Assembly: GCF_014334735.1 (NCBI RefSeq)
Contig: NZ_CP060587.1
Span: 1,674,001 to 1,738,000 of the forward strand
Source of the DNA: Aeromicrobium senzhongii
Lineage (GTDB): Bacteria > Actinomycetota > Actinomycetes > Propionibacteriales > Nocardioidaceae
Direction: 5' to 3'
DNA: 64,000 nt
Below, one piece after another: positions 16,138 to 24,466 of the stretch (position 1 is its first letter; each line of letters opens with the position of its first letter). A program made the position numbers and the translations under genes. The notes under the pieces were generated by a model. That model saw only the letters and a program-made list of their open reading frames with translations. It made no database searches and had not been told where the DNA came from.

Positions 16138-16941
16138 CTAGTTCGCTCGGTGCCGCGCGGGTGGACGGCGGGCCGAGAAGCGTCCGGCGACGTGACTGAC
16201 CTCGAGCCGCTGCCGGAAGGCGGTCGAGAGGTTCTGCGAGGTGAGGGTCTCCTCGATGGGCCCGGCCGCGACGACGCGGCCGGCCGAGAGCAGCAGCGCG
16301 TGCGTGAAGCCCGGGGCGATCTCCTCGAGGTGGTGCGACACCATCACGAGCGAGGGGCCGCTGGAGTCGGACGCCAGCGCCTCGAGGCTCTCGACGAGGT
16401 CCTCGCGGGCCCCCACGTCCAGGCCGGCGGCGGGCTCGTCCAGCAGGACGACCTCCGGGTCGGTCATGAGGGAGCGCGCCAGCAGGACCCGCTTCTTCTC
16501 GCCCTCGGAGAGGGTTCCGAAGGTCCGGTCGGCCAGGCCCGCGATCCCCAGCTCGGCCAGCATCGCCATCGCGCGGCGGTGGTCCTCGTCGTCGTACTCC
16601 TCGTTCCAGCGGCCCAGGACGGCGTAGGCGGCGGAGAGGATGAGGTTGCGGACCGTCTCGGTGGGCGGCACGCGCTCGGCGATCGCCGCGCTCGTGTGGC
16701 CGATGCGCGGCCGGAGCTCGAACACGTCGACGGCGCCCAGGCGCTCGCCGAGGATCTCGGCACTGCCGGAGGTCGGGTGCATGTTGGCCGACGCCACCTG
16801 CAACAAGGTCGTCTTGCCGGCTCCGTTGGGGCCCACGATCACCCAGTGCTCCCCCGGCTCGACGCGCCAGGAGACATGGTCCAGCAGCAGCTTGCCCGAT
16901 CGCATGATCGTGACGTCGGTCAGGTCGAACACGGCGGTCAC
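16138..16941 (-). CDS. ABC transporter ATP-binding protein
   Basis: A 267-residue ABC ATPase with Walker A VGPNGAGKTT at 37-46, signature LSEGEKKR, Walker B VVLLDEPAAGLD and a switch His in VSHH. The fold resembles the stand-alone ATPases near molybdate or YheS-like systems. No permease gene is adjacent, so it either pairs with a distant partner or has a cytoplasmic role. It leads the operon with NfeD and SPFH. Start is GTG with a TAGGTT -10 hexamer 6 nt upstream. Confidence 0.88.
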   Translation of the reverse strand: MTAVFDLTDVTIMRSGKLLLDHVSWRVEPGEHWVIVGPNGAGKTTLLQVASANMHPTSGSAEILGERLGAVDVFELRPRIGHTSAAIAERVPPTETVRNLILSAAYAVLGRWNEEYDDEDHRRAMAMLAELGIAGLADRTFGTLSEGEKKRVLLARSLMTDPEVVLLDEPAAGLDVGAREDLVESLEALASDSSGPSLVMVSHHLEEIAPGFTHALLLSAGRVVAAGPIEETLTSQNLSTAFRQRLEVSHVAGRFSARRPPARHRAN

Positions 16942-16947
16942 AGGCCC

Positions 16948-16985
16948 AACCTATCCGGTTCGTCGCAACCAACTGGCGATACCCT
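16948..16985. promoter_or_regulatory. Divergent leaderless promoters (ABC ATPase and serB)
   Basis: Minus-strand TAGGTT (16953-16948) ends 6 nt before the GTG at 16941. Plus-strand TACCCT (16980-16985) ends 7 nt before the ATG at 16993. The 51-bp gap carries both. Confidence 0.5.
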
Positions 16986-16992
16986 CGACACG

Positions 16993-18225
16993 ATGAGCAC
17001 GCCGGCTGCCGAACACGTCCCCACCCTGCACCTGACCGCCCCCACGGTCCTGGTCACCTTCAGCGGTCCCGACCGCTCCGGCGTGTCCACGCGGGTCTTC
17101 TCCGCGCTGGACGATCACGGCGTCGAGGTGATCGACGTCGAGCAGCTCGTGGTGCGTGGCCGGCTCGTCCTCAGCGTGCTGGTCACGACTCCCGACGACC
17201 TGCCCCGGTTCGAGTCGGACGTGACCCGCGTCGGCGCGGAGCTCGGCCTCGAGGTCGAGTCCGTCCACGGCACCGGCGACAACCGCCCTCGCCGCGTGGG
17301 TCGCTCGCAGGTGGTCGTGCTGGGCGCACCGCTCATGCCCGACGCGCTGGCGGCGCTGACCGAGGGCATCAACCAGCTCGGCGGCAACATCGACCGCATC
17401 GTGCGGATGGCCCGCTACCCGGTCACCGCGATCCGGATGGAGGTCTCGGGCGCCGATCCCGACGCCCTGCAGTCCGATCTCGCCGCGATCGGGCACCGGT
17501 ACGGCACCGACGTGGCCGTGCAGGAGCACGGAATCCTGCGCCATGCCCAGCGCCTGGTGGTGATGGACGTCGACTCGACCCTCATTCAGGGCGAGGTCAT
17601 CGAGATGCTCGCGGCGCACGCCGGCTGCCAGGAGGCCGTCGCCGAGGTCACCGAGCGCGCGATGCGCGGCGAGCTGGACTTCTCCGAGTCCCTCCACGAG
17701 CGCGTCGCCCAGCTGCGCGGCGTGCCCGAGTCGGCCCTGGACGAGGTCTATGCCGGCCTCGAGTACACCCCCGGCGCGCGCACGATGATCCGCACCCTGA
17801 AGCGCCTGGGGTACCGCTTCGCGCTCGTCAGCGGCGGCTTCACGCAGATCATCGAGCGGATCGCCGACGACCTCGGCATCGACTACTTCGCGGCCAACGA
17901 GCTGGAGGTGCGCGACGGTGAGCTGACCGGCCGCGTCGTCGGGCGGGTCGTCGACCGGGCGGGCAAGGCCGACGCACTGCGCGCCTTCGCGGGTCAGGCC
18001 GGCATCAACGTGCGCAACACCGTGGCCATCGGCGACGGCGCCAACGACTTGGACATGCTGGCCGCGGCCGGGCTGGGGATCGCGTTCAACGCCAAGCCCC
18101 TCGTGCGCGACCAGGCACAGACATCCGTGAACGTGCCGTACCTCGACGCGATCGTCTACCTCATGGGCATCACGCGCGAGGAGGTCGAGGCGGCCGACGC
18201 CGCCGACGGCACCCCCTCGCCGTGA
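16993..18225 (+). CDS. serB: Phosphoserine phosphatase
   Basis: A 410-residue SerB with two N-terminal ACT-like regions (about 15-170) and a C-terminal HAD phosphatase. The HAD nucleophile motif DVDST starts at Asp192, the SGGF motif supplies the second conserved serine region, and GDGANDLDM is the magnesium-binding motif. It catalyses the last step of serine synthesis, and ACT domains suggest amino-acid feedback. The ATG at 16993 is supported by TACCCT 7 nt upstream. Confidence 0.95.
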   Translation: MSTPAAEHVPTLHLTAPTVLVTFSGPDRSGVSTRVFSALDDHGVEVIDVEQLVVRGRLVLSVLVTTPDDLPRFESDVTRVGAELGLEVESVHGTGDNRPRRVGRSQVVVLGAPLMPDALAALTEGINQLGGNIDRIVRMARYPVTAIRMEVSGADPDALQSDLAAIGHRYGTDVAVQEHGILRHAQRLVVMDVDSTLIQGEVIEMLAAHAGCQEAVAEVTERAMRGELDFSESLHERVAQLRGVPESALDEVYAGLEYTPGARTMIRTLKRLGYRFALVSGGFTQIIERIADDLGIDYFAANELEVRDGELTGRVVGRVVDRAGKADALRAFAGQAGINVRNTVAIGDGANDLDMLAAAGLGIAFNAKPLVRDQAQTSVNVPYLDAIVYLMGITREEVEAADAADGTPSP

Positions 18226-18235
18226 TGCGCGGTTC

Positions 18236-18451
18236 CTACTCGTCGTCCTCGAGGCGGAAGCCCAGCTTCATCGTGACCTGGTAGTGCTCGACCTCGCTGT
18301 CGACGATCTGGCCACGGATCCCGACGACCTCGAACCAGTCGAGGTGGCGCAGGGTCTGGGCGGCACGGGCGATGCCGCTGTCGATGGCCTCGCTGACCCC
18401 GGCCGGGGACGTTCCGACGATTTCGGTGACACGGTAGGTGCGGTTGCTCAT
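18236..18451 (-). CDS. Dodecin family flavin-binding protein
   Basis: A 71-residue dodecin, too small to carry more than one domain. The sequence runs from YRVTEIVGTSPAGVSEAI through the helix to WFEVVGIRGQI and YQVTMKLGFRL, the typical beta-alpha-beta-beta order. Dodecins form hollow 12-mers that store flavin or CoA. It is convergent with serB, with a 10-bp gap, and divergent from DUF3099. Confidence 0.9.
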   Translation of the reverse strand: MSNRTYRVTEIVGTSPAGVSEAIDSGIARAAQTLRHLDWFEVVGIRGQIVDSEVEHYQVTMKLGFRLEDDE

Positions 18452-18499
18452 GAAGCCATCGTCCCACCGCCGGGCGGCTGGCGGGCAGGAGCCACGGCG

Positions 18500-18505
18500 T
18501 AGAGT
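18500..18505 (+). promoter_or_regulatory. -10 element of a leaderless promoter (DUF3099 gene)
   Basis: TAGAGT ends 6 nt before the ATG at 18512. Confidence 0.5.
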
Positions 18506-18511
18506 GGTCAC

Positions 18512-18793
18512 ATGGCACGCGGCGACTCCGAAGAGGTCCACTCGATCACGAGTGCGCGCGCGCCCCACAGCGCCGAGGTCGACCATCGCGAGCGCAACTA
18601 CCTCATCTCGATGGCGATCCGCGTGGCGTGCTTCCTGGCCTTCGTGGCCGTCGACCACTGGATCCGATGGGTCCTGCTCCTCGGCGCGGTCGTCCTGCCG
18701 TACATCGCCGTCGTGATCGGCAACTCCGCCATCCGCAATCCGGGCGACGGTCCGTCCCCGTTCGGCGTGGACCGCAAGGAACTGGACGGCTAG
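18512..18793 (+). CDS. DUF3099 family membrane protein
   Basis: A 93-residue protein with the DUF3099 pattern: an N-terminal SITSA segment, RNYLISMAIRVACF leading into the first membrane helix (about 34-50), and a second helix at about 52-70. Function is unknown. Its stop codon TAG is followed at once by the GTG start of the SURF1 gene, so the two are translationally coupled. Confidence 0.85.
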   Translation: MARGDSEEVHSITSARAPHSAEVDHRERNYLISMAIRVACFLAFVAVDHWIRWVLLLGAVVLPYIAVVIGNSAIRNPGDGPSPFGVDRKELDG

Positions 18794-19531
18794 GTGTTGC
18801 GCTTCCTCCTGAGCCCGCGCTGGATCGGGCTCGCGATCTTCGTCGTGGCGATGGCGGTCACGTGTTACGTCCTCGGCGGCTGGCAGTACGACCGCTGGGA
18901 GCAGCGCAAGGCCGACAACGCGGTCGTCGAGGCCAACCTCGAGGCCAAGCCCGCCCCCGTCTCCGACGTGCTGGCCGACGGCTGGGACCCCGACCTCGAG
19001 TACCGCACGGTCTCCGCGACCGGAACGTTCGACTCCGCGCACGAGGTCACGGTGCGATTCGCCCACCGCGACAGCCAGCCGGGCGTCCAGGTCATCACTC
19101 CCCTACGGCTCACCGACGGCCGGGTCGTGCTGGTCGACCGTGGCTGGATCCAGGGCCCGCGCAACGGCGAGGCCCCCGAGGACGTCCCCGCGGCCCCGAC
19201 GGGTCCCATCACGATCACCGGCTGGCTGCAGCCGGCCAGCACCGCCGACACGGCCGCCACCACCCCGCGCGACGGCCAGGTCCGCGCCGTCAACAGCGCC
19301 CGCTGGACGAAGTTCCTCGGCAGTGAGCCGCTGCCGGGCTACATCGAGATGACCGAGCCGAAGCAGGACGGGCTGAAGGCGCCCGAGGATCCTGACCTCG
19401 GCACCGGACCGCACCTGTTCTACGCGCTCCAGTGGTACTTCTTCATGGGCCTCGCCCTGCTGGGGTACGTCTGGTTCGCTCGCGACGAGGTCCGCAACCA
19501 GCGTCAGGCCAAGCTGACCAGGTCGGCGTAG
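18794..19531 (+). CDS. SURF1 family cytochrome oxidase assembly protein
   Basis: A 245-residue SURF1 protein with the family layout: an N-terminal membrane helix (about 9-29), a long extracytoplasmic domain opening with GGWQYDRWEQRK, and a C-terminal helix in GPHLFYALQWYFFMGLALLGYVWFA. SURF1 helps insert heme A into the cytochrome aa3 oxidase. This fits ctaA and ctaB further right. The start is GTG, directly after the DUF3099 stop. Its last 28 bases overlap the 3' end of the convergent ABC-F gene. Confidence 0.92.
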   Translation: MLRFLLSPRWIGLAIFVVAMAVTCYVLGGWQYDRWEQRKADNAVVEANLEAKPAPVSDVLADGWDPDLEYRTVSATGTFDSAHEVTVRFAHRDSQPGVQVITPLRLTDGRVVLVDRGWIQGPRNGEAPEDVPAAPTGPITITGWLQPASTADTAATTPRDGQVRAVNSARWTKFLGSEPLPGYIEMTEPKQDGLKAPEDPDLGTGPHLFYALQWYFFMGLALLGYVWFARDEVRNQRQAKLTRSA

Positions 19532-21105
19532 GAGTCGGACCAGAGGTCCTCCTCGCCATCGGGCAGCAGCAGCACCCGATCGGGCTCCAGCGCGTGCACG
19601 GCGCCCTCGTCGTGGGTCACCAGCACGATCGCGCCCTCGTAGGAGCGGATCGCCGCCAGCACCTCCTCGCGTGACGCGGGGTCGAGGTTGTTGGTCGGCT
19701 CGTCCAGCAGCAGCACGTTGGCCGAGGACACGATGAGGCTGGCCAGGGCCAGTCGGGTCTTCTCGCCACCGGACAGCACGCCGGCCGGCTTGGCCGTGTC
19801 GTCGCCGGTGAACAGGAACGAGCCCAGGACGCTGCGCGCCTCGGTGTCGGTCAGGTGCGGCGCGGCGCTCTGCATGTTCTCCAGCACCGAGCGTGAGGTG
19901 TCGAGCGTCTCGTGCTCCTGGGCGTAGTAGCCGATCTTGAGCCCGTGCCCCGGGATGATCTCGCCGGTGTCGGACTGGTCGACCCCGCCCAGCAGGCGCA
20001 GCAGCGTGGTCTTGCCCGCGCCGTTGAGTCCGAGGATGACGACACGGCTGCCCCGGTCGATCGCCAGGTCGACGTCGGTGAAGATCTCCAGCGAGCCGTA
20101 GGACTTCGACAGGCCCGTGGCCATGAGCGGCGTCTTGCCGCAGGGCGCCGGCTTGGGGAACGCGATCTTGGCGACCTTGTCGACGACGCGCACGTCCTCG
20201 AGTCCGGCCATCATCTTCTCGGCGCGCTTGAGCATCTGCTGCGCGGCCGTGGCCTTGGACGCCTTGGCGCGCATGCGGTTGCCCTGGTCGATGAGTCGCT
20301 CGGCCTGCTTCATGGCCGTGGCGCGCTCGCGCTTGCGACGGGCCTCGTCGGCCTCGCGCTGCTTGAGGTACGGGCGCCAGCCCATGTTGTAGATGTCGAT
20401 CTGGCCGCGGTTGGCGTCGAGGTAGAAGACCTTGTTGACCGTCTCCTCGACCAGGTCGACGTCGTGGCTGATGACCACGAAGCCGCCGGAGAAGTTCTTG
20501 AGGAAGTTGCGCAACCACACGATCGAGTCGGCGTCGAGGTGGTTGGTCGGCTCGTCCAACAGCAGGATGTCGGCGTCCGAGAACAGGATGCGGGCCAGCT
20601 CGATGCGGCGGCGCTGACCACCGGACAGCGTGCTGAGCGGCTGCTCGAGCACGCGCTCGGGCAGACCGAGCGCCAGCGCGATCGTGGCCGCCTCGGACTC
20701 GGCCGCATAGCCGCCACCGGCACCGAACTCGGCGTCGGCGCGCGAGTAGCGACGCATCGCGTCCTCGGCCACGGCGCCGTCCTCGGACGCCATGTCCTTC
20801 TCGGCCTGACGCATCCGGCGCAGCGCCTCGTCGAGGCCACGGGCGGCCAGGATGCGGTCGCGGGCGGTGACGCTGGGGTCGCCGACGCGCGGGTCCTGCG
20901 GCAGGTAGCCGACCGTGCCGGTGCGGGTGATGCTGCCCTCGGCGGGCTCGCCGCCGGCACCGGCGAGCATCTTGGTCAGCGTGGTCTTGCCGGCGCCGTT
21001 GCGCCCGACGAGACCGATCTTGTCGCCACGGGCGACCTGGAAGGAGACGTCTGACATCAGGACGCGCGCGCCGAAGCGCAGCTCCACGTGGGAAGCGGTG
21101 ATCAT
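19504..21105 (-). CDS. ABC-F family ATPase (ribosome-associated)
   Basis: A 533-residue ABC-F protein with two ABC domains and no membrane segments. The first Walker A GRNGAGKT is at 34-41 with signature LSGGQRRR; a charged linker of about 80 residues (arm/P-site tip) follows. The second domain has GLNGAGKT and LSGGEKTR. ABC-F proteins act on the ribosome E-site, either as translation factors or for antibiotic protection; which applies cannot be decided here. The position next to suf genes matches Rv1473 of M. tuberculosis from memory. A GAAGG site sits 7 nt before the ATG. Confidence 0.9.
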   Translation of the reverse strand: MITASHVELRFGARVLMSDVSFQVARGDKIGLVGRNGAGKTTLTKMLAGAGGEPAEGSITRTGTVGYLPQDPRVGDPSVTARDRILAARGLDEALRRMRQAEKDMASEDGAVAEDAMRRYSRADAEFGAGGGYAAESEAATIALALGLPERVLEQPLSTLSGGQRRRIELARILFSDADILLLDEPTNHLDADSIVWLRNFLKNFSGGFVVISHDVDLVEETVNKVFYLDANRGQIDIYNMGWRPYLKQREADEARRKRERATAMKQAERLIDQGNRMRAKASKATAAQQMLKRAEKMMAGLEDVRVVDKVAKIAFPKPAPCGKTPLMATGLSKSYGSLEIFTDVDLAIDRGSRVVILGLNGAGKTTLLRLLGGVDQSDTGEIIPGHGLKIGYYAQEHETLDTSRSVLENMQSAAPHLTDTEARSVLGSFLFTGDDTAKPAGVLSGGEKTRLALASLIVSSANVLLLDEPTNNLDPASREEVLAAIRSYEGAIVLVTHDEGAVHALEPDRVLLLPDGEEDLWSDSYADLVSLA

Positions 21106-21165
21106 GGAAGAGCCTTCGTGAGGGTGGACGGGCGAGGACGCAGGGGTCGAGCAGAGGCTCGCGCG
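21106..21165 (-). promoter_or_regulatory. Structured leader between mini-ORF and ABC-F start
   Basis: Just after the mini-ORF stop, minus-strand GACGC...GCGTC encloses a CGAGC-CTCT-GCTCG stem-loop. The ribosome-binding GAAGG follows. This is the arrangement expected for translation-coupled attenuation, though no alternative pairing partner was proved. Confidence 0.4.
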
Positions 21166-21189
21166 TCACTCCAGCCGGATCATGTCCAC
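21166..21189 (-). CDS. Putative leaderless mini-ORF MDMIRLE upstream of ABC-F
   Basis: Seven codons plus TGA starting with GTG at 21189. The TAGACT -10 at 21201-21196 ends exactly 6 nt before this GTG, the same geometry as other leaderless genes here. The predicted mRNA therefore begins with the mini-ORF. Sixty nucleotides separate its stop from the ABC-F ATG. Leader peptides are known for antibiotic-inducible ABC-F genes; coding status here is inference. Confidence 0.4.
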   Translation of the reverse strand: MDMIRLE

Positions 21190-21195
21190 CGAGCC

Positions 21196-21201
21196 AGTCT
21201 A
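21196..21201 (-). promoter_or_regulatory. -10 element of the ABC-F promoter
   Basis: TAGACT on the minus strand, 6 nt before the GTG of the mini-ORF. A TTCGCG hexamer at 18-nt spacing is a weak -35. Confidence 0.45.
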
Positions 21202-21240
21202 CGGAGCCATCCCCCGCGGCGCGAAATCGTCCTCACTGCG

Positions 21241-21301
21241 CACTTTTGGAAACGGATCCACGTTCTGATCGCTCAGTAACGTGGATCCGTTTCCAAAAGT
21301 G
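21241..21301. terminator. Very strong hairpin: 24-bp perfect inverted repeat
   Basis: Arms 21241-21264 and 21278-21301 are perfect reverse complements, each starting or ending with CACTTTTGG/CCAAAAGTG and containing GGATCC. The 13-base centre can add a CTGA/TCAG inner stem with one bulge. It lies behind the last suf gene and ahead of the ABC-F promoter, so a terminator between the two units is likely. There is no T-run. A repeat element is the alternative. Confidence 0.7.
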
Positions 21302-21336
21302 GAGATTGGGGTGACGGTGGCGGGTCGCGGGGCGAC

Positions 21337-21696
21337 TCAGCCGATGTTGAAGCCGAGGGCGCGCAGCATCTCGCGGCCGTCGTCGGTGATCTTGTCCGGG
21401 CCCCACGGCGGCATCCAGACCCACTCGATCCGGAAGTCGTTCACCAGGCCGTCGAGGGCAGCGCGGGTCTGGTCCTCGATGACGTCGGTCAGCGGGCAGG
21501 CCGCCGACGTGAGGGTCATCTGGAGGATCGTGTTGCTGTGCTCGTCGGTGTGGACGCCGTAGACGAGGCCCAGGTCGACGACGTTGATGCCGAGCTCGGG
21601 GTCGACGACGTCCTTCATCGCCTCCCAGATGTCCTCGTCGCTCGTGGCGCCGGGCTGCACGGTGACGTCGGGCAGATCGCTGTGGTCAGTGGTCAT
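21337..21696 (-). CDS. sufT: Fe-S assembly factor SufT (DUF59/MIP18 family)
   Basis: A 119-residue DUF59 protein. It contains the DPELGINVVDLGLVYGV core and the conserved cysteine in TSAACPLTD, followed by the WMPPWGPDKIT element. SufT-type proteins help deliver or maturate Fe-S clusters. The ATG at 21696 overlaps the sufU stop (ATGA) and is preceded by AAGGAGG; the longer reading frame would run into sufU. It is the last gene of the suf operon. Confidence 0.9.
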   Translation of the reverse strand: MTTDHSDLPDVTVQPGATSDEDIWEAMKDVVDPELGINVVDLGLVYGVHTDEHSNTILQMTLTSAACPLTDVIEDQTRAALDGLVNDFRIEWVWMPPWGPDKITDDGREMLRALGFNIG

Positions 21697-22148
21697 GAAT
21701 CCTCCTTGGCCGAAGCTTGGGCGACGGCGTCCTTCCAGGCCATCCAGGACAGCAGGGCGCACTTCACGCGCGCCGGGAACTGCGCGACGCCCGCGAAGGC
21801 GATGCCGTCCTCGAGCACGTCCTCGTCAGGTTCGACCTGACCGCGGCCCTGCATGAGCTCCTGGAAGGCATCGAGTGTGGTCAATGCATCGCCGACGGTC
21901 TTTCCGACGACCAGGTCGTTCAGCACCGAGGCGGACGCCTGGCTGATGGAGCAGCCGACGGCGTCGTACGAGACGTCCGCCACCTGCTCCCCCTCCAGGT
22001 GCACGCGCAGGGTGATCTCGTCACCGCACGTGGGGTTCACGTGGTGGACCTCGGCCTCGTAGGGGTCGCGAAGTCCGGCCCCGTGCGGGCGCTTGTAGTG
22101 GTCCAGGATGATCTCCTGGTACATCGCATCGACGTTTGACGCGTTCAT
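21693..22148 (-). CDS. sufU: SUF scaffold/sulfurtransferase SufU
   Basis: A 151-residue SufU/IscU-family protein with conserved cysteines at 41 (PTCGDE), 66 (GCSISQAS) and 130 (VKCALLSW), plus Asp43. SufU proteins of this type accept sulfur from SufS, often with a zinc ion. The start at 22148 follows the SufS stop by one base. An internal ATG at codon 9 is a possible alternative. Confidence 0.93.
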   Translation of the reverse strand: MNASNVDAMYQEIILDHYKRPHGAGLRDPYEAEVHHVNPTCGDEITLRVHLEGEQVADVSYDAVGCSISQASASVLNDLVVGKTVGDALTTLDAFQELMQGRGQVEPDEDVLEDGIAFAGVAQFPARVKCALLSWMAWKDAVAQASAKEDS

Positions 22149-22149
22149 C

Positions 22150-23382
22150 TCACGCTCCGAAGTACGACTGGGTGTGGCGGATCCCCGCGACGAGCGCGTC
22201 GATCTCGGCCTCGGTCGTGTACAGGTAGAACGACGCACGCGTCGTGGACTGGACGCCGAAGTGCTGGTGCAACGGCTTGGCACAGTGGTGACCCGCGCGA
22301 ACGGCGACGCCCTGCGAATCGAGCAGCTGCGCGACGTCGTGGGGGTGCACCCCGTCGACGGTGAAGCTGATCGCTCCCCCGCGATCGACCGGCTCCTTGG
22401 GGCCGACGATCGTGACGCCCGGCAACTCGTTCATCGCGCTCAGTGCGTACGCGGTGATCTGCTGCTCGTGCGCCGCGACGTTCTCCATGCCCAGACCGGT
22501 CAGGTAGTCGACCGCCGCGCCCAGCCCGACGGACTGCGCGATCGGCGGCGTGCCCGCCTCGAACCGGTGCGGCGGCGCGGCGAACGTCGTGCGCTCCATC
22601 GACACCGTCTCGATCATCTCGCCGCCCCCGAGGAACGGCGGCAGCTCGGCGAGCAGGTCGTAGCGGCCCCACAGGACACCGATGCCGGTCGGGCCGACCA
22701 TCTTGTGTCCGGTGAACGCGACGAAGTCGGCGCCCAGGGCGGCGACGTCGACCGGCAGCTGCGGCACGGCCTGCGACGCGTCGATCACGACGAGCGCACC
22801 GACCTCGCGGGCGCGACGGACGATCTCGGCCACGGGGTTGATCGTGCCGAGCATGTTCGACACCCACGTCACCGCAACGACCTTGGTGCGCTCGGTCAGC
22901 GTGTGCGAGTCGAGGTCGAGACGACCCTCGGGCGTCACGCCGTACCAGCGCAGGTCGGCGCCGGTGCGCTGCGTCAGCAGCTGCCACGGCACGAGGTTGG
23001 AGTGGTGCTCCATCTGGGTCACCACGACCTCGTCCCCCGCGCCGACGCGCCCGCCGTCACCCAGGACGCGCGCCACCAGGTTGAGCGCCTCAGAGGCGTT
23101 CTTGGTGAACACGACCTCCTCGCGGCGGGGCGCGTTGATGAACCCCGCCACCTTGTCGCGGCCCGACTCGAAGGCCTCACTGGCCTCCGCGCCGAGCTGG
23201 TGCATCGCGCGGGCGACGTTGGCGTTGTGCTCGAGGTAGTGACGCTCGATCGCCTCGACGACCTGACGCGGCTTCTGCGACGTGTTGGCGCTGTCCAGGT
23301 ACACCAGAGGGCGGTCCCCCGCCATCGTCCTGGACAAGATGGGGAAGTCCTTGCGGATCGCCTCGACGTCGAAGCCGGCCAT
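22150..23382 (-). CDS. sufS: Cysteine desulfurase SufS
   Basis: A 410-residue class II cysteine desulfurase that supplies sulfur for Fe-S clusters. The pyridoxal phosphate lysine is Lys227 in TGHKMVG, and the catalytic cysteine is Cys367 in RAGHHCAKP. The N-terminal YLDSANTSQKP stretch is typical of the family. It sits between sufC and sufU, each gap being only one or two bases. Confidence 0.96.
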   Translation of the reverse strand: MAGFDVEAIRKDFPILSRTMAGDRPLVYLDSANTSQKPRQVVEAIERHYLEHNANVARAMHQLGAEASEAFESGRDKVAGFINAPRREEVVFTKNASEALNLVARVLGDGGRVGAGDEVVVTQMEHHSNLVPWQLLTQRTGADLRWYGVTPEGRLDLDSHTLTERTKVVAVTWVSNMLGTINPVAEIVRRAREVGALVVIDASQAVPQLPVDVAALGADFVAFTGHKMVGPTGIGVLWGRYDLLAELPPFLGGGEMIETVSMERTTFAAPPHRFEAGTPPIAQSVGLGAAVDYLTGLGMENVAAHEQQITAYALSAMNELPGVTIVGPKEPVDRGGAISFTVDGVHPHDVAQLLDSQGVAVRAGHHCAKPLHQHFGVQSTTRASFYLYTTEAEIDALVAGIRHTQSYFGA

Positions 23383-23384
23383 GA

Positions 23385-24143
23385 TCAGAGAGCCGCCTTG
23401 AGGAACTTGTCGTAACCCGAGACCTCGAGCTCCTCGGCCAGCTCACGGCCGCCGGTCTCGGCCAGACGGCCGGCGACGAAGACGTGAACGAAGTCGGGGT
23501 TGATGTAGTTCAGGATGCGCGTGTAGTGCGTGATCAGCAGCACGCCGCGGTCACCCTGCGCCGAGTAGCGGTTGACGCCGTCGGAGACGACGCGCAGGGC
23601 GTCGATGTCCAGGCCGGAGTCGGTCTCGTCGAGGATCGCGAACTTCGGGTTCAGCAGCTCGAGCTGGGCGATCTCGTGGCGCTTCTTCTCGCCACCGGAG
23701 AAGCCCTCGTTCACCGAGCGCTGGGCGAAGGTCGGGTCGAGCGTCATGCGCTCGAGCGCCGCGTTGACGTCCTTGACCCACGTGCGCAGCTTGGGGGCCT
23801 CGCCGTCGATGGCGGTCTTGGCGGTGCGCAGGAAGTTCGCGACCGAGACGCCGGGAACCTCGACGGGGTACTGCATCGCCAGGAACAGGCCGGCGCGGGC
23901 GCGCTCGTCGACGCTCATCTCGAGGATGTTCTCGCCGTCGAGGAGGACCTCGCCGTCGGTGACCGTGTACTTGGGGTGTCCGGCGATCGAGTACGCGAGG
24001 GTCGACTTGCCGGAGCCGTTCGGGCCCATGATGGCGTGGACCTCGCCGGAGTTGATGGTCAGATCGACGCCGCGGAGGATCTCCTTGGCGCCGTCCTCGG
24101 TGTCGACGGACACGTGGAGGTTCTTGATCTCCAGGGTGCTCAT
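23385..24143 (-). CDS. sufC: Fe-S assembly ATPase SufC
   Basis: A 252-residue SufC with Walker A GPNGSGKST from residue 40, the signature FSGGEKKR, and Walker B FAILDETDSGLD, the SufC-specific variant with Asp where other ABC proteins have Pro. It works with SufB and SufD in the scaffold complex. Its start overlaps the Rieske gene stop (ATGA), and an AAGGAG site lies upstream. Confidence 0.96.
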   Translation of the reverse strand: MSTLEIKNLHVSVDTEDGAKEILRGVDLTINSGEVHAIMGPNGSGKSTLAYSIAGHPKYTVTDGEVLLDGENILEMSVDERARAGLFLAMQYPVEVPGVSVANFLRTAKTAIDGEAPKLRTWVKDVNAALERMTLDPTFAQRSVNEGFSGGEKKRHEIAQLELLNPKFAILDETDSGLDIDALRVVSDGVNRYSAQGDRGVLLITHYTRILNYINPDFVHVFVAGRLAETGGRELAEELEVSGYDKFLKAAL

Positions 24144-24466
24144 ACGTTTTCTCCTTGGTTGGGGAGGTCGACCCACACGGTCTCTCCCTCGATCTTGGTC
24201 TGGTAGACGGGAACCGGTTCGGTGGCCGGGAGGCCCAGCGCCTTGCCGGTGCGCAGGTCGAAGCGCGACCCGTGCAGGAAGCACTCGATCTCACAGCCCT
24301 CGACGTCGCCGTCGGACAGCGGGATCTCGGCGTGCGAGCACCAGTCCTGAATGCAGTAGACGGTGTCGCCGTCGCGCACGAGTGCCAGGTCATGGCCCTC
24401 GAACTCGATCCCGAGGGCGGCGCCCTCGGGGACGTCAGCGAGCTTCGCGACCTCCTGGAAGGTCAT
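24140..24466 (-). CDS. Rieske-type [2Fe-2S] ferredoxin
   Basis: A 108-residue small Rieske protein of the non-heme oxygenase ferredoxin type. The cluster ligands are CSH in CIQDWCSHAEIP and CFLH in ECFLHGSRF, with the usual spacing of about 17 residues. Its place between sufD and sufC, overlapping both, suggests an electron-transfer role in Fe-S assembly. The same location is seen in other actinobacteria, from memory. Confidence 0.92.
   Translation of the reverse strand: MTFQEVAKLADVPEGAALGIEFEGHDLALVRDGDTVYCIQDWCSHAEIPLSDGDVEGCEIECFLHGSRFDLRTGKALGLPATEPVPVYQTKIEGETVWVDLPNQGENV

Noticed and set aside
15680..16972. A 430-residue fused frame including NfeD
   Set aside because: The first two thirds are antisense-frame sequence over the ABC ATPase gene; NfeD proper starts at 16129 behind a clear ribosome-binding site.
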